DNA from: Amblyomma americanum
Lineage: Eukaryota > Arthropoda > Arachnida > Ixodida > Ixodidae
DNA length: 64,000 nt
Assembly: GCF_052857255.1 (NCBI RefSeq)
Contig: NC_135505.1
Coordinates: 41,501,864-41,565,863, forward strand
Direction of reading: 5' to 3'
A program made the translations under genes and the position numbers. The notes under the pieces are model-generated. The model saw nothing but the letters and a program-made list of their open reading frames with translations. It had not been told where the DNA came from and searched no databases. Within the stretch, counting starts at the first letter, position 1. Every line of letters begins with the position of its first letter. Below, piece by piece: positions 21,180 through 33,227 of the stretch.

Positions 21180-21850
21180 CCGGAATTGGCATAATTATTT
21201 GAAAAGGCCTTGCACATGGTCAGAGGTTTCCCAACCCATAATTTCCCCCTCCTTTCCTGCATTCTTTAATTTATCGTTATACTTTAACCTTACGCCCTGC
21301 ACCTCCTGACATCACTTCTCGGAACCTTGGCCGCCATACTCCTCCCCCTCCCCCTTCTTTTTGCCTTTTCTCCGAACCTGCCCTCATTTTCTCTTTTTCC
21401 TTCAAATTATTTTGCCCCCCCCCTGGTATTTTATTCTGCCATGCTGCTTCATTCCTTTATCCTAGTTTTTCAGGAAAAGGCAGCCAGCCATACCAAGCCA
21501 CCTGTTGCGGCTGGACATAAAGCCATTCAAGCCCACTATCCACACTCCATACCCCGAGATTCGTTTCTACTGAATTGGGCTTTTTTGTTTTCACAGTTTT
21601 GCAGGTCAACCGGTTAACCTTCATTAGCAGCTATCATGCTTCGTCAAGGTTCACGCTCCCCATTGTAACGCCCTTCCCATATCGCACCCTCGTCCCACAC
21701 AACAGGCCTTTCGCCTCAACGTGAAAACCTTATTTAAACCCCACCAATGATGAACACTTTGCCAGACAAAGACAAGTCCTCTTGTCGAAACGTCGGCAAG
21801 CACCCTGAGGCTTTTCCCTTCCTTATTCAGTTTGTGAGATACCAGGGACA
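21180..21850 (+). mobile_element. PLE terminal repeat (pLTR-like) fragment
   Basis: Non-coding, pyrimidine-rich sequence that ends with a hammerhead-like motif (21757-21800) followed by CACCCTGAGGCTTTTCCC. The last 115 bases match the inverted fragment at 20780-20950. The position of a ribozyme near the end of a non-coding block suits a Penelope-type terminal repeat. The left limit is approximate. Confidence 0.45.
21757..21800 (+). ncRNA. degenerate hammerhead-ribozyme-like motif
   Basis: The parts in order are: stem I TTTGC paired with GCAAG; a core CAGACAA where consensus is CTGATGA (4 of 7 positions kept); stem II GACAAG / CTTGTC with loop TCCT; the invariant GAAAC; and the cleavage triplet GTC. 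The mutated core probably abolishes activity. Confidence 0.55.
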
Positions 21851-21877
21851 GGTGTTCAAGCAGCCATACCACACTAA

Positions 21878-22533
21878 TACCCCTGTCACACGGGCACCGC
21901 AAAGGCCTTTGAGAATCATATCCAAAGGCGTAAGGAGTGCAGCTACCCGGTACAAATGTTGCGCCTTTGTCGCTAAGGGCCTTGGAGGTGAAGGCGCTCA
22001 ACCGAGACCTTCGGAGCCCGAAGACGCGGCATTCGAGAAGCTGTGATCGCAGTACCATCCAAAGTCAAAAAGTAAAAGCAATAAAAAAATAGATAAGCTA
22101 ATAATGTTTGAAAACATTTTTTTCAAATACGAAAGGTATGTCTGGCTTTGGTTTTTGTACGGGTGTTTATGTTTTATGTTGAAATTTCAAGACAGTGAAA
22201 GTGTTGCGGCAACACCGAGCGCCCGTGGTGGCCAAGGCAATACACGTACAAAACCTGCTCCTGCTGATGAGAGTAGCTGTTGCAGTACTTTTAAGGAAGC
22301 AATCAGAATAAAAAAATTGTCAAAGCTCAACGAATGAACAGAATACACCACTTTAATTTTAGAACACTCACTTCAGCCACCTCGAGTATAGCAGCGGGTG
22401 CTAAGCCTGAACGACTTTCACCTTTGGGCTGCACCGTGTAGCTGCATCGCTGCTCCTTTAAGCTTTCGCTCCTTTGGTGAAAAATGGTGCCTTTGCTGGA
22501 AAGGCCTTCGAGGAATGCCATGTGACAGGGGTA
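21878..22533. mobile_element. non-autonomous DNA transposon (MITE-like), 656 bp
   Basis: It begins TACCCCTGTCACACGGGCA and ends with the reverse complement of TACCCCTGTCACATGGCA. Further inside, both ends carry AAGGCCTTT. TAA lies directly on both sides (21875-21877 and 22534-22536), suggesting a TAA duplication; a TA duplication with shorter termini is equally consistent. There is no coding sequence. The superfamily is undetermined, PIF/Harbinger-like or Tc1/mariner-like depending on which duplication is right. Confidence 0.6.
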
Positions 22534-25500
22534 TAAAGCACATTTTTTACTGACACGAAAGACTCAGTGCCTTTAGTTCTGACAACATTCTGAATCATGC
22601 TTTGGTGGCTTAGCATATCAAAATACTGGACATGACAAAATCAGCTAATTAGTGAGGGCTATTATTTGCTATAGGTAAAATTATAACATTCTCCTAAAAT
22701 AATGAAAAGAAACCACCAGCACTGACATCAATGTACAATTTGGCTGTAACATACTGACATGACAATACAGTTACACGTAAATTCCCTTTTCGCACTTCAA
22801 AACTGCATGCATTATTTCTAGAAAGTGCGAGAACAGAAGCTCATACATAGTGCCAAAGAAAAGAGTGCATAATAGTACCATTTATGAGGTGTTTATCGGC
22901 AACTGCAATGAGCAAGGCTATGTTAATGGCAATCCAGAGTTATTATGTGTCTTATGAGCGCATGCACTTGGGAGGTGATAGCAGCTGTGGACGCAGCTGT
23001 CCATCGCAGTTTTGAGTCTGTCGAGATAACACATGGGGTAAGGTATTCCCTGTTTTGCTGCCGAAGGCAAAACCGTCAGCGAGTGGAGTTGCCTTGCTAT
23101 TCACTGTCAATATCTACTGCTCAAAGTAAAGGAAACTAGGGCATAAAACATACAGCATTTCATACTATGCTTTGGCCAAATGCAGTGAGAATGAAACAGA
23201 CTAGAGACTTGTCTTATGACGTTTGCACTCTACTTTGCACCAGAGGAAAATAAATTTATGTACAGTTGACCTGCTGCTTGCCACAGTCCTAGAAGAAATG
23301 AATCCAGGTCTCAGAAATTCTACCGAGAGAATACTGATGCTGCATGTGCATTTCTCTGAACTGTTCTGAAATATGCAGAAGTTACCAAATTTTTTACTAC
23401 CTGATTACATACTGTAATCTTTGCAAGGAATTGAGGTTAACGGACAGGGAAAAAATGTCAGGAATGGTACCTGTGGTACGGGGCACTTGGACAAACAAAT
23501 GACCCACTGGGCGTCCCCAGGAGCTCTGCTACCAGGCACCCCTAGCAACAGTAGTCAATTTTCCAGATCCAAAGGAGCCATGCGAATGATTGCCGAAAAG
23601 TCAAGTTTAAGGACAGCAGATGCATGAACACAAAACAGTTTTCCAACTTTGTTTCAGTGTGATAAATGGTTTCAAATCTCTAGACTATATCTGGTAGTAC
23701 ACAAATTATCAGAACACCATCTCCCGCTCAGAATCATCTCAAAACACATTCGACACGCAGTACCAACATGGACAGTTCGTGCTTAATTGAATCCAAAAGT
23801 TTACGCTGATCGACCAATATTACTCTAAATAGAGACAGAAAGCGCATGCACGTTGTACTGATGTTATCGTGAACATAACATGCGACGAGACGCAGGGTTA
23901 CAATACAAACAAAAAACAGCTTTCAAAATTTGAGAACAAAAGGCTCACCTTCTCACAAGTTCGCCAAACCGGAGACGTTGCCGAGTGGCTGCCGCCAAAG
24001 TCACTCGCAATGCACAGAAACAATAAAAATGCAGTGCCGCTGACTTTCCTTGAGCAATTCCAGTCGATTGAACTTCCAACTGTTCGCACCGACTACCTCT
24101 GCAAGCATGTCTAAAAGTTAGCGGCCCGCAGCCACGCCATTTGCAATTTACGGAGCTACACGGGAAATTCATAGCGCCATTCGCGTATTCGCGCTCAAGC
24201 TCACGTCGCTGATGTCGCAAAGGCGCACAACGGCAAAAACATATAAGATGTATTTAATTTTACGGTAGCTTTTTAGCTGACAACCTGAATCGTTTGATAT
24301 ATTGTTTTTTCTTTTCGTTGCATGAACGTTATTACCACCAGCGGCAGCGCAGCTTGGCCATGGCTAGCCATGGCGAAGTCGAAGCGCTAGCCGAGCCCGC
24401 AGTCGGAAACATGTGCGCAGTTAGCGCAGTGTGGAGTTCAATGAACAGGCGCTATGGAATGGGTTTTTGTTCTTCCGTGTTCGCTGCGTGCGTCCTGCGC
24501 GTTGTGTGTCTTTAGTATGTGTGTGTGTGGCCGAAACGCTGCATTGGAGTGTACATACAACAGCTCGCTGTCCCGTGCGGCATCGGTGCGTAGTAAAACG
24601 ATCATGCAGAATGTGCGTTACAATGCCAGTGGCCCTGCACGAAAGAGGAGACTTGAAGCCGACGGAAAAGCTGCTCTCCCTCGTGGGACTGCAAGAATCT
24701 GGCGAGTAACAGTCGACGTGCGTTTCGGTGGATGATTCCGTTTACCCCGCCAAAAAATTCAGCACTGGCCAACAGCAATGATGAACTGCTGCTGCATCAT
24801 CACCTGTGTGATGTTTGTGACAAGCTTGTTGGATGTGAACGTGGCCATGAATGGTATTCGCCGAGCAGTGGCCCTCAGGGCGTGGCACCAGTGGATACCT
24901 GAAGACGATTACTGTTTGCCCGCGCCCTGGCGCCTCGCATTCAACCGAATGCTTTGGCGTTAATTATTTATATCTGAATTTCACACGTAGTTGGACTCGC
25001 AAATATTACCGCGTACAAACGTACCGTCGGAAGAGCACCCTTTTTCATTTTTTTTAGGGAGGGGGTGGGGGAATTACCGTCTGCTCAAATTTAATGTCAC
25101 TAATATTTTGAGCTTATTTTCTAAACAGGTGCCGTGGTGGCACTGTAAGCAATGCATTTACTGGGCAGAAGTTTATTTTATGTTGTGTTGGCACAAGGTT
25201 AATGATTGTCATTGTACTGTGGTGCCATGTTCAAACAAAACACATAATTGTACACTCTCTTTAAAGAATGTCTAATGAGGTAATAAATTACTGAGCAGCG
25301 ACTATGCACTGTGGTAAATGCGACGGACGTTACTGAATTACTTCACACTTGTCATGTTCTGTTGTCGTTAGTGATTATGTATGCCTTGGTGTCTGCTGCT
25401 TTCCAGTGTAGGGGTCGAGAGGCATGTCGAGCTCCACTTAGCAGCTTTTTTTCCTTCCACTCTCTACTGGCCAACGTGGTAAAATAAACTCAACATAATG

Positions 25501-27635
25501 CGTGATTGCTCAGACCTAGATTAGACTACCATTTCACTTATTTACTCTCAGGGCCAATTGGCATCAAACAGAGGAGAGCGACTAACATAAATACATGTGT
25601 AGGCAGATTAATTAAAATGATTATACACAGCAGACTTGAAGGCATTGGATGCAGTGGTGGACATGACAAAGGCAGAGAAGATGTGACAGCTGGAAACGTA
25701 GAAAAGTGGAGATCTGCGTGAGTTTGTACGCGACTTAAGGTGAACGCTAGCAAAATATTAAGAAGGCGCAGAAGACTGAGGCCAGAGTTGAAACTGCAGT
25801 TTAACAGAGGAAAGCACCTCCCAGCAAGCCAAAATGTGCACATGCAAGCAGTTGTGAACACAGAACATAGAAAATGAAACTCCTTTTTAGACAGAAGGAA
25901 AGCTAAGGCACATAGCTTATTGGGATGTTGCTTAAAAAGATGGTGTCTAGTTTTTGCCCTTCATATCTGGTCCTTCCACACCCAGCAACTGAAATGCCAT
26001 CAAAAAGGAGCATCTCCAATCACTCTAATTACATGGGAGGTACACATCGCCAGATGTCAGAGGCTTGGCGTCTCATCTTGCAGACTAGCTAGTTTGGCAG
26101 ATTTAAACTTTACCGCATGTAAGAGGCATGCGGTAGACTTGAAGGGGAGTATTTCATAAGTGTTACAGCATATTGTACAGTGCTGGCATGCTTCATTATT
26201 TACATCACAGTAATATGCTAGCACAGGCTGTAAAGTTTGTAAGTGAACAGAAAAAAACAATGTTCATGCCATATCTTAGCCACATTCTTAGTATTGTATA
26301 AAAAGTGCAAATAAGGAATTCCTCATTTTTTTGTCAGCTTTTTCTTTCTGTGCATTGATTTTTTGCAAGTTAGCAAGGTTCTACAGTCTTGTGTGCCTAT
26401 CGGCTGGCCCCTTGTTTGTCAAAGGTACCGAGTACACAATGGGTCGTGTCAGTGCAAGCTAAGTAAACGATGGATAGAAAATTCGTGCTTTCAGAGTATT
26501 TCCAGAAAAAACTGCTATTATTTCCTACTCAGGATGGGGGAACAGCATCGATGGTGCACATCCTCCTTGTGACTGCAGCAATTATGGCTGCTCGCTGCTT
26601 TTTGGTGGCGTTTCATTTATCTGCAGGAAGAGCAGGCATGAATGGGCGGCAATAGGTACCTACTAAATTAAACATTGCATTGAGCAATATGTTGTTGTGT
26701 CGGTGCTTTTGTTATCCATGAAGGAGTTGGTGTTTTTGATTAATGGTTGTGTAGCAAAGATGTAACTGCTACATTGCACTGCATTCACAGATTTGTTTGC
26801 CCATGCTTTTGGTTTACTCAGTTGTTTATTTCCTTACCAAATGGCAGATGGAAATTCGGCTTTCAACTTGTGCACTTTCATCATGTTTGCAATGTACTTT
26901 CAGCTGGTGTTCAGTTTCACTTTGGAGAAGTTGTCCAACCATTGTCTGTGTCTAAATGTTTTCTAACAGTTGACCTCATTACGCAGCATTTCTCACAGAA
27001 AGCAAATGTTGCAGTAACATTTTTATTAAATGTTACTCTATCATGTGGCTAGCAATGTAGCGAAAAATATTTTCATCAAGTCAGCTTTTAACATTATAGC
27101 AAATTAAGGCCTTTGTTATTTAACGTTGCTCACAATTTGTACCATTCACTCAACCTTGAAGCAGCGTAATGCGTTATCACCCTTCCTCGGCTCTTCATTG
27201 TGTTAATTACATTAGACATGCTCACGGTCGTTCGCCATGCTAGTTTGCGGACATTGTTGGCTAAGAGTAAACCAGACAAATAAAAAATCGGACGTCATGT
27301 GATGCCTATAGTCCGCGGGCCAGCAGTTCATCGTGTAAAAGTGGCGTCACATCATAAGCATCTTCTGTTTTTGCTGCCTTTAAGCAAGTTATTAGTGCGG
27401 TTGGTGCAACACATTGTCGATGGGGTCAACCGTCCTGTCGTGTTAAGTTTTGATCCCTTAAAGTGAATGTTTAGTATTTTTCTCTGCAACGACTACAGAG
27501 GAACACGGACGTTTCCTTTAATACTGGACTGAATATACGGTCATTCCCTACGTTTCATTGAAAGCAGAAGTGGTTCTGTATTTAAAACGTACATAGTCTA
27601 CGTTATAGGTACGGAATTTTTTTACAGTGTAACCT
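22534..27635. other. non-coding stretch, no gene resolved
   Basis: Mostly AT-rich without recognisable coding. Bases about 24100-24750 are relatively CpG-rich and hold two overlapping frames of about 90 codons with no recognised domain. An AATAAA-like signal occurs near 25483. A promoter/first exon or a short transcript there cannot be excluded, but nothing in the sequence proves it. Confidence 0.4.
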
Positions 27636-27639
27636 GATT

Positions 27640-27790
<151 letters not shown>

Positions 27791-28159
27791 TGTTTCACTT
27801 TGTGTCCATGCCCGCACTTCCAACGTGGTAAGCAGCGTTGCCTAAATAATGCCTGCCTTTTCCTTGATTCATGATTATACTCCTATGAATATCAAGAAAT
27901 ACTGTATATTGTGGGGCGGACGTGATGCAGAGGCCAGAACCACGAAAGGCAGAGCCAAAATTTAAAGTAGGGCACAAAAGACTACGGCAACAAAACTGCC
28001 GGCGGGCCTCGCTCGAGCAAAAAGCGTGCAAGGTGCTCAATGGCATGATGCACGCACGCACAAAACAGAGGCGATGCGGCAACGCGGGCTTGCACTGAGT
28101 TTCGCGTGTCGCTATAAGGCGGCGAGCGTACGCTCGCGTTCTCAGGGTACACACACGTA

Positions 28160-28371
28160 AAGTAAATGGCATGAGGCACGACCGTGGCGGTCGCGTTTCG
28201 ATGGAGGCGAAACGCAGAAGGTGCCCGTGCCATCCGTGTGTTATTCCGGAGCCATCCTCTACGGCATTTCTTCCTTTCTTTTTCACTCCCTCCTTTATCC
28301 CTTCCTTACGGCGAGGTTCCGGTGGCCAGCGAGATAAGTGAGACTGTCACTGCGCCGTTTGATTTCCTCCA
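28160..28371 (+). mobile_element. SINE copy (plus orientation)
   Basis: The segment ATTCCGGAGCCATCCTCTAC (from about 28241) to GACTGTCACTGCGCC (28355) is the reverse complement of the body of the 54205-54520 SINE, sharing CACTCCCTCCTTTATCCCTTCC and CTTACGGCG. Its head differs: GTCGCGTTTCGATGGAGGCG precedes the shared body, so the same tail is joined to another head. No target duplication was identified. Confidence 0.6.
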
Positions 28372-28511
28372 AAACGAATTTTCACTACAAGCTGTGCCGA
28401 GTACAGTAAGGCACTCAATATGCGAAAATTAAAAACCGAAACCAGTGTAGCTGGCCAACATCATCCTTCCCTATTCTTCGACGCAGTTACGGCGAAATAG
28501 CTAAAGCCTTA

Positions 28512-28540
28512 GGGCCGAATTCTAAAACGCTCCTTAACTT
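28512..28540 (+). repeat. Harbinger left terminal inverted repeat
   Basis: A 29-bp terminus starting GGGCCGAATTC. It matches the right terminus at all positions except 1, 7 and 26. The flanking TTA is at 28509-28511. Confidence 0.93.
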
Positions 28541-28877
28541 ACACCATTTCCTTACCTTTAGTTAGGAGGCCTTCATGCTGTCTAAACGTAAGGCGGCCTA
28601 AGATGGTCGCTCGGAATGCTGAAAGCTTCCTTAGGACTTCCTCACGAAAGGAGCTCCTTACTGAGGAAGGGAGGTGTCATGCCGTACTGGTGTCGAGATT
28701 ATGCATAAGAACTCTTAAAGATTTTAGCACTATTTGCGAAAATTAAAATGAACTTGCTCATAAAATTACCTTTATTTGCTATTCGTCAGCACAGTGTCTA
28801 TCTAGTTCGTAAAAGCTTCGTTGACTGTTTTAAAACGTCTGATTTTGGCAACGAAGCAAACTGAGTCTGGCAACAAA

Positions 28878-28906
28878 AACCGCTGCCACCGGCGGTGGCA
28901 GCGGTT
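28878..28906. repeat. perfect 13-bp hairpin upstream of the Myb-like gene
   Basis: AACCGCTGCCACC (28878-28890) and GGTGGCAGCGGTT (28894-28906) are separated by GGC. The structure ends 50 bases before the chosen start codon at 28957, so it would lie in the promoter or 5' untranslated region. Confidence 0.9.
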
Positions 28907-28956
28907 CTCGTGTGTGTGTCGTTTGTGCTCGGGTTGTGTATATTATTTACGCCGAT

Positions 28957-31270
28957 ATGCCCGGGAAGTTGTATTTCACCGAGGAAGAGAAAGATATTCG
29001 TCAAGAGCTGATAGGAAAATACAAACATTTAGTTGAATGTAAGAAAACCGACGGAGTTTCACTCATCGCAAAATCAAGAGCTTGGGAGCGGTTGTGCTGT
29101 GAATATAATAGCATGCCGAATGTGCGACCTCGCGAAGTGAAGCAACTGAAGAAATTGTGGGACAACATGAAGCAGAAGGCGAAGAATGAATTGGCCAGGC
29201 TATCAAGAGGAATTATGGGTACAGGCAAGTTTCCGTGCTTTTTGCAAATGATAAGTACTAATTCGAAGTGTGCATGTTTCATGACAGGTGGTGGTCCTCC
29301 ACCAAAGCCGGTGGACGAAAGGCTCTCGCAAATAGAAGCGATTGTGCCGCACATCACTACGACGGCACCAAACGCTTTTGACAGTGACCGGCCTCGAGCC
29401 AGCGCCGACGTTTCAAATATAATCGCCAGCATGCTCCAAGGAGATGCCCGGCTCGACGAGAGTGACGGGGGTAAGTGCAACTTACTGCGCTGCTTTTACC
29501 ATATATTTTTTTACGGTTGCTACTTTCATAGCTGCACATTTTTCCTATCCCTTTGTAATGCAGTTCGCCAAAGTATACTTGTCTACAGTCAGGAAATTTT
29601 GTAGTTGGCGGTGCTGTCATAATGAGATTATTTTCTCTTGTGAACAGTGTAATGGTCGCCACTTCTGATGAACACTTGCTGCTGTCGATGTATTCGAAGA
29701 ATCTTTTTTTGGCGTCCGCTTGGCTACGACAAGAATGCGTTCTTGTCTTCAGTCGAATAGTTTTTCGCAGCCTTCAGTTCCACTTGTCACTGCGATTACA
29801 GTGGCTACCGCGATGCCAGAAGCGCCCCGTCGAAAGCAAAGAGCAGCGCATTGAACAGGTGGCTGTTGAAAGGGCCGATTTCCAGAAACGGCGTGGTGTC
29901 TCGTGGTGTGCGAAGCTGGTTCAGGCGCGCTTTGGCGTCCCTTTGTCCATGGCTGCCATGCGAGCTCCCTTCGCTTCAGCATTCGCGTAGTGTCTGTGCA
30001 CTTAACAAAGCGCCTTGAGTGCTTCTACCTGACGAATTAGCAGCGGTCGTGGCAACCTGAGGGCCAGAAAAGCGCTGGCGACGGAATGGCTTAGCTCATT
30101 GTAGGAACTGTCAGCCGGTCCAGGTGCCACTGTTGTCAGTGACGGCGGCAGTCCCTCAAATAATTTTTTTATGCCCAACAACCGGGAGATCCGGAGGTCA
30201 ACCATCCTCAAGGAAAATTCCTTCAGTTAAGACGACGAGGAATGTTTGTACGTTTGCTTTTTTTCATGAAGGAATGACAGTACACTACAGAAGCTGTTGG
30301 GCTGGACGCGTAACATGAAACCAATCATTTCGAGGCCATTGCTAGGAATTTCGCAGGTTTTAAATAATTTTAATGTTTATTTTTGGCGCGCAGTTTAGGG
30401 AGAGTATTTATTTGCCGAAGTTGGAGGGCGTGTCATGCAGTCTGGAAACTAATCTTCTGTATATAAAACTTCAAGTCATGATTCAGTTCTGACATGGTAA
30501 ATCATCGAAAGACCGCCTCCGGCGGGGCACCTCTGGTGGGAGAAGGAAGCCTTTCGGTTGTCAACCAATTAAGTTTACAAATTTACTATACCACTGCAGC
30601 TTTTGTTTGGTGCACCAATGTCCTGCAGGCCATCTGCCTGCTGATGGCCTGAAGTCGCAGTTTGCAAGCTGCCATGCCTTAAACAATGACAACAAAGTTC
30701 GTATTGCCTGCCTGGTTGGTAGTCGTGCACAGTACGAAAAATTCCTAATAGTAATCGGCAACAAACTGGACTATAGAATGTTTTATTTACAATGCTTGCA
30801 GAGTCTACAGTGATCTTCCAAAGCGAGGACGGACTTTCTGATGCCACGCTGCTGGCCTCACCAGCACCTGACATTAGTGCTGCTGGGCCGTCAACTGAGG
30901 ATGAGAGAGTTGCACCACCATGCAGCCTGGATGAAGTATCAGAGCCTGCAGCGCGCCGCAGGCAAGGAGGTGAGCTGTGGCTGTCGAGCAGGCGCTGTCT
31001 GCTGAGCTCGAGGCTCGTCTTCAGGCTGCGGAGGATGACAAAAGTCAAAGGCGCATCGAACACAAGTCAAGAATGAAGATGATTACTGATGAGCATGCAG
31101 CAAAACAAGAACAATATGTGGATGAAAGGCACAAGAGAAGTGCCGTTCACAAATTGAAAATGAGGGTCTTGAGAGCGAAACTAAAAACTGAGCAACTCAA
31201 ACAAGCAGTTCTTTCCAAGCAGCTTGAAGCACTGAAAAGCACGAACCACAACGGCTTGAAGATGTCATAA
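28957..31270 (+). pseudogene. Harbinger Myb/SANT-like DNA-binding protein, spliced, one frame break
   Basis: I choose ATG 28957 (MPGKLYFTEEEKD) over the upstream in-frame ATG at 28912, because the conserved domain begins there. Exon 1 (28957-29224) encodes a trihelix Myb/SANT-like domain with AWERLCCEYN and VKQLKKLWDNMKQKAKNEL. Intron 1 (29225-29287, 63 bp, GC-AG) has no stop, so retention would add 21 residues in frame. Exon 2 (29288-29470) encodes GGPPPKPVDERLSQIEAIV and an acidic end, with donor GTAAGT at 29471. A candidate exon 3 starts at 30802 in the correct phase (STVIFQSEDGLSD). Near 30970 the frame changes before the charged helical tail (AELEARLQAAEDDKSQRR… to stop at 31270), which looks coiled-coil. 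Transposon Myb-like proteins and the domesticated NAIF1 family share this plan. The 1.3-kb second intron is inferred. Confidence 0.75.
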
Positions 31271-31402
31271 AGGGCAAAATAAATTTCTACTGGACTCAGG
31301 AACATTCCATTATGCTTTTTTGCATGTGATTTTCACTTATTAATAGCTTTTTCAGCCTCCTTAGTACAGGCAAAACTTTTACACTGCAGTAATCGCCAAG
31401 TA

Positions 31403-32909
31403 TTACCTCTGATCGGAATCCATTTCATTGTCGTTTGCGTCACTTTGGTCCCTCGTGAAGCAACGATCGATAAGGCGGGTTCTATGCTGCGTGCCCAGAT
31501 GACTATCAGGAACACTTGGCCTTGCTTCATCATTCTCTTCAAGTTCTGGCTCATCTCCATTAGGAAGTGGGTCCCTCAAAGAGCAGGCAACGTTGTGACG
31601 AGCTGCGCATGCTATGATGATTGCAGTTGTTCTTTCAAGTTTGGTTTCCAGTTTCTTGCTCACACGCAAACCTTCTTTTCCACACTCCACACGCGCGCCT
31701 AATAGAGTTGCGAGTTTTTATGTGGCTCCTGTTGTACCTATGAGAAAAGGAAGACAATATAATAGGCTTGTGTACTTGAGATCACTAACGCAAATTGTCT
31801 TACTTGCCTTTTTTGTGCAGACGTTCGAGGGTTTCTCAGCGGTGTCATGAGATAAGGCAAACATGCGTATCCCTGGTCACCAAGTAGAGTGCCACGTACT
31901 TCCTTGCCCTCGTACCTCACCATGACCCTACTGTTGTTAAAACTTCGGTTATCGTGAACCGAGCCGGGCCACCTTGCGACGACGTCGTAAAACTGAAGCG
32001 CAGGGCCTGTTACAGCCTGTAAAAGAAAGAAAACTTAAACTGTAGCAGACACGTTTGTGTGCGTTTAACCTCAGGGTATGTGGTTTAATGTGAGGTGCAT
32101 TGATGCTGCACTACCAGTGTACGGGTTTGGGGTTTCAAGCTGCCCTAATGGCAGTTATTTTGCTCACATTTACCATCACGTAGTGTCCTTCATACAAATA
32201 ACGCAATATTATTAATAAACGATTAGTAACTATTACAGTGAGTAAACATAGGCAGGCACTATTCAAAGAGTGTACGCCGTTCACTTACGTGCACATTTAT
32301 CGAAAAGACACCTTTTCTATTCCTGTCGACTTCAGCGTCATCCCCACCGGGACTTTTGATGGGCGCATGGGTGCAGTCAATGCACCCCGTGACACCGGCA
32401 AACCCACCGATCTCGTAAAACTTCGTCATCGCTGCTTTTGCTTCCGTTGAGTTCGGCACGTTCACATACTTGGGGAACAGATGCACACATATCAGTTGTG
32501 TCATCTCCCAAATGCTTCTGCAGACTGCTGGCTGCGACACATTCACAAGGTCCCCCACAACAGTCTGCATGGCACCGGTCCCATAAAAGCGGAGTGCAAT
32601 GAGCAGCTTGAGTGCGGGTGGCAGCGGAGCTCCTCTGTTGTCTGCCTTGTCCGTAGTTTGCAGCTCCGCCAGTAAGGCTAGCACAGCTTCTTTGGAAAAG
32701 CGGTAGCGTGCTAAAAACTCGTGGTCGTTGTAGAGCTCCAATGGGTTGAGGCGATCTGCGAGACTCCGCAGCTGAGGCGACACCGGAGGTATATAAACAT
32801 CGCCGTGCAGAAGTCCTGCTGCGCGGCGTAAAAACCTTCCGTAGGCTTCAAAATTGTCGTCGTCCGAGACGTACGCGCGTGACAGCATTGCCGTGAACTC
32901 ACGAAGCAC
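31403..32909 (-). pseudogene. Harbinger (HARBI1-type) DDE transposase, three exons
   Basis: Exon 1 (32909-32289, 207 codons) starts MLREFTAML and holds FYGTGAMQTVVGDL, VSQPAVCRSIW and the first catalytic aspartate in GCIDCTHAPI. It ends at donor GTAAGT after SINVH. Exon 2 (32016-31808) encodes LQFYDVVARWPGSVHDNRSF and LLGDQGY with the second aspartate. Its best donor is the non-canonical AG|GCAAGT, which alone keeps the frame into exon 3 (from 31737), YNRSHIKTRN…CGVWKRRF. The catalytic glutamate, expected in a VERxFG-type motif, reads arginine (SIRRACG). A frameshift just after KRRFAC moves the tail (KLETKLERTTAIIIACAARH) to another frame, ending at 31403. Total length near 390 residues fits the family. 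Inactive as a nuclease, on these changes. Confidence 0.85.
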
Positions 32910-33227
32910 ACTCGACGAAAATCACGCGTCACAGGAAGAAAGACGACGGGGCGGGAAGGCACTTCGCGCCTGCTCGGCTGGCTCGTTGGCTGTCTTCGCT
33001 ACGCGCGCGCAGAGCTGCTGCGGGACGTGTGCGCGCGGTACTGTGTGCTCACCCTTGTGGGAAAGCAACCCTTCAGGTAAAGGAGCGGGGTTAGGAAGCA
33101 TGAAGGTAGCATGCCGGCTCCCTTAGCGTTGGGGAAGCACCAAGGAGGCCCTAACTTAGGGCTCCTTAGTAAGGGACGTTTCAGAATTGACATAAGGTAG
33201 CCTTATGGTGCGTGAGGCGCCCTTAGG

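Noticed and set aside
24294..24735. Possible host first exon or small gene in a CpG-richer segment
   Set aside because: Frames of about 90 codons only, no domain, no clear splice structure; kept as an unresolved stretch.
27795..28286. 163-codon minus-strand frame
   Set aside because: It overlaps the SINE copy at 28160-28371, which explains much of its sequence.
30970..31024. Extra intron to bridge the Myb-like frame break
   Set aside because: Candidate GT/GC donors and AG acceptors there either give an intron of about 22 bp or do not keep the coiled-coil frame; a frameshift is simpler.
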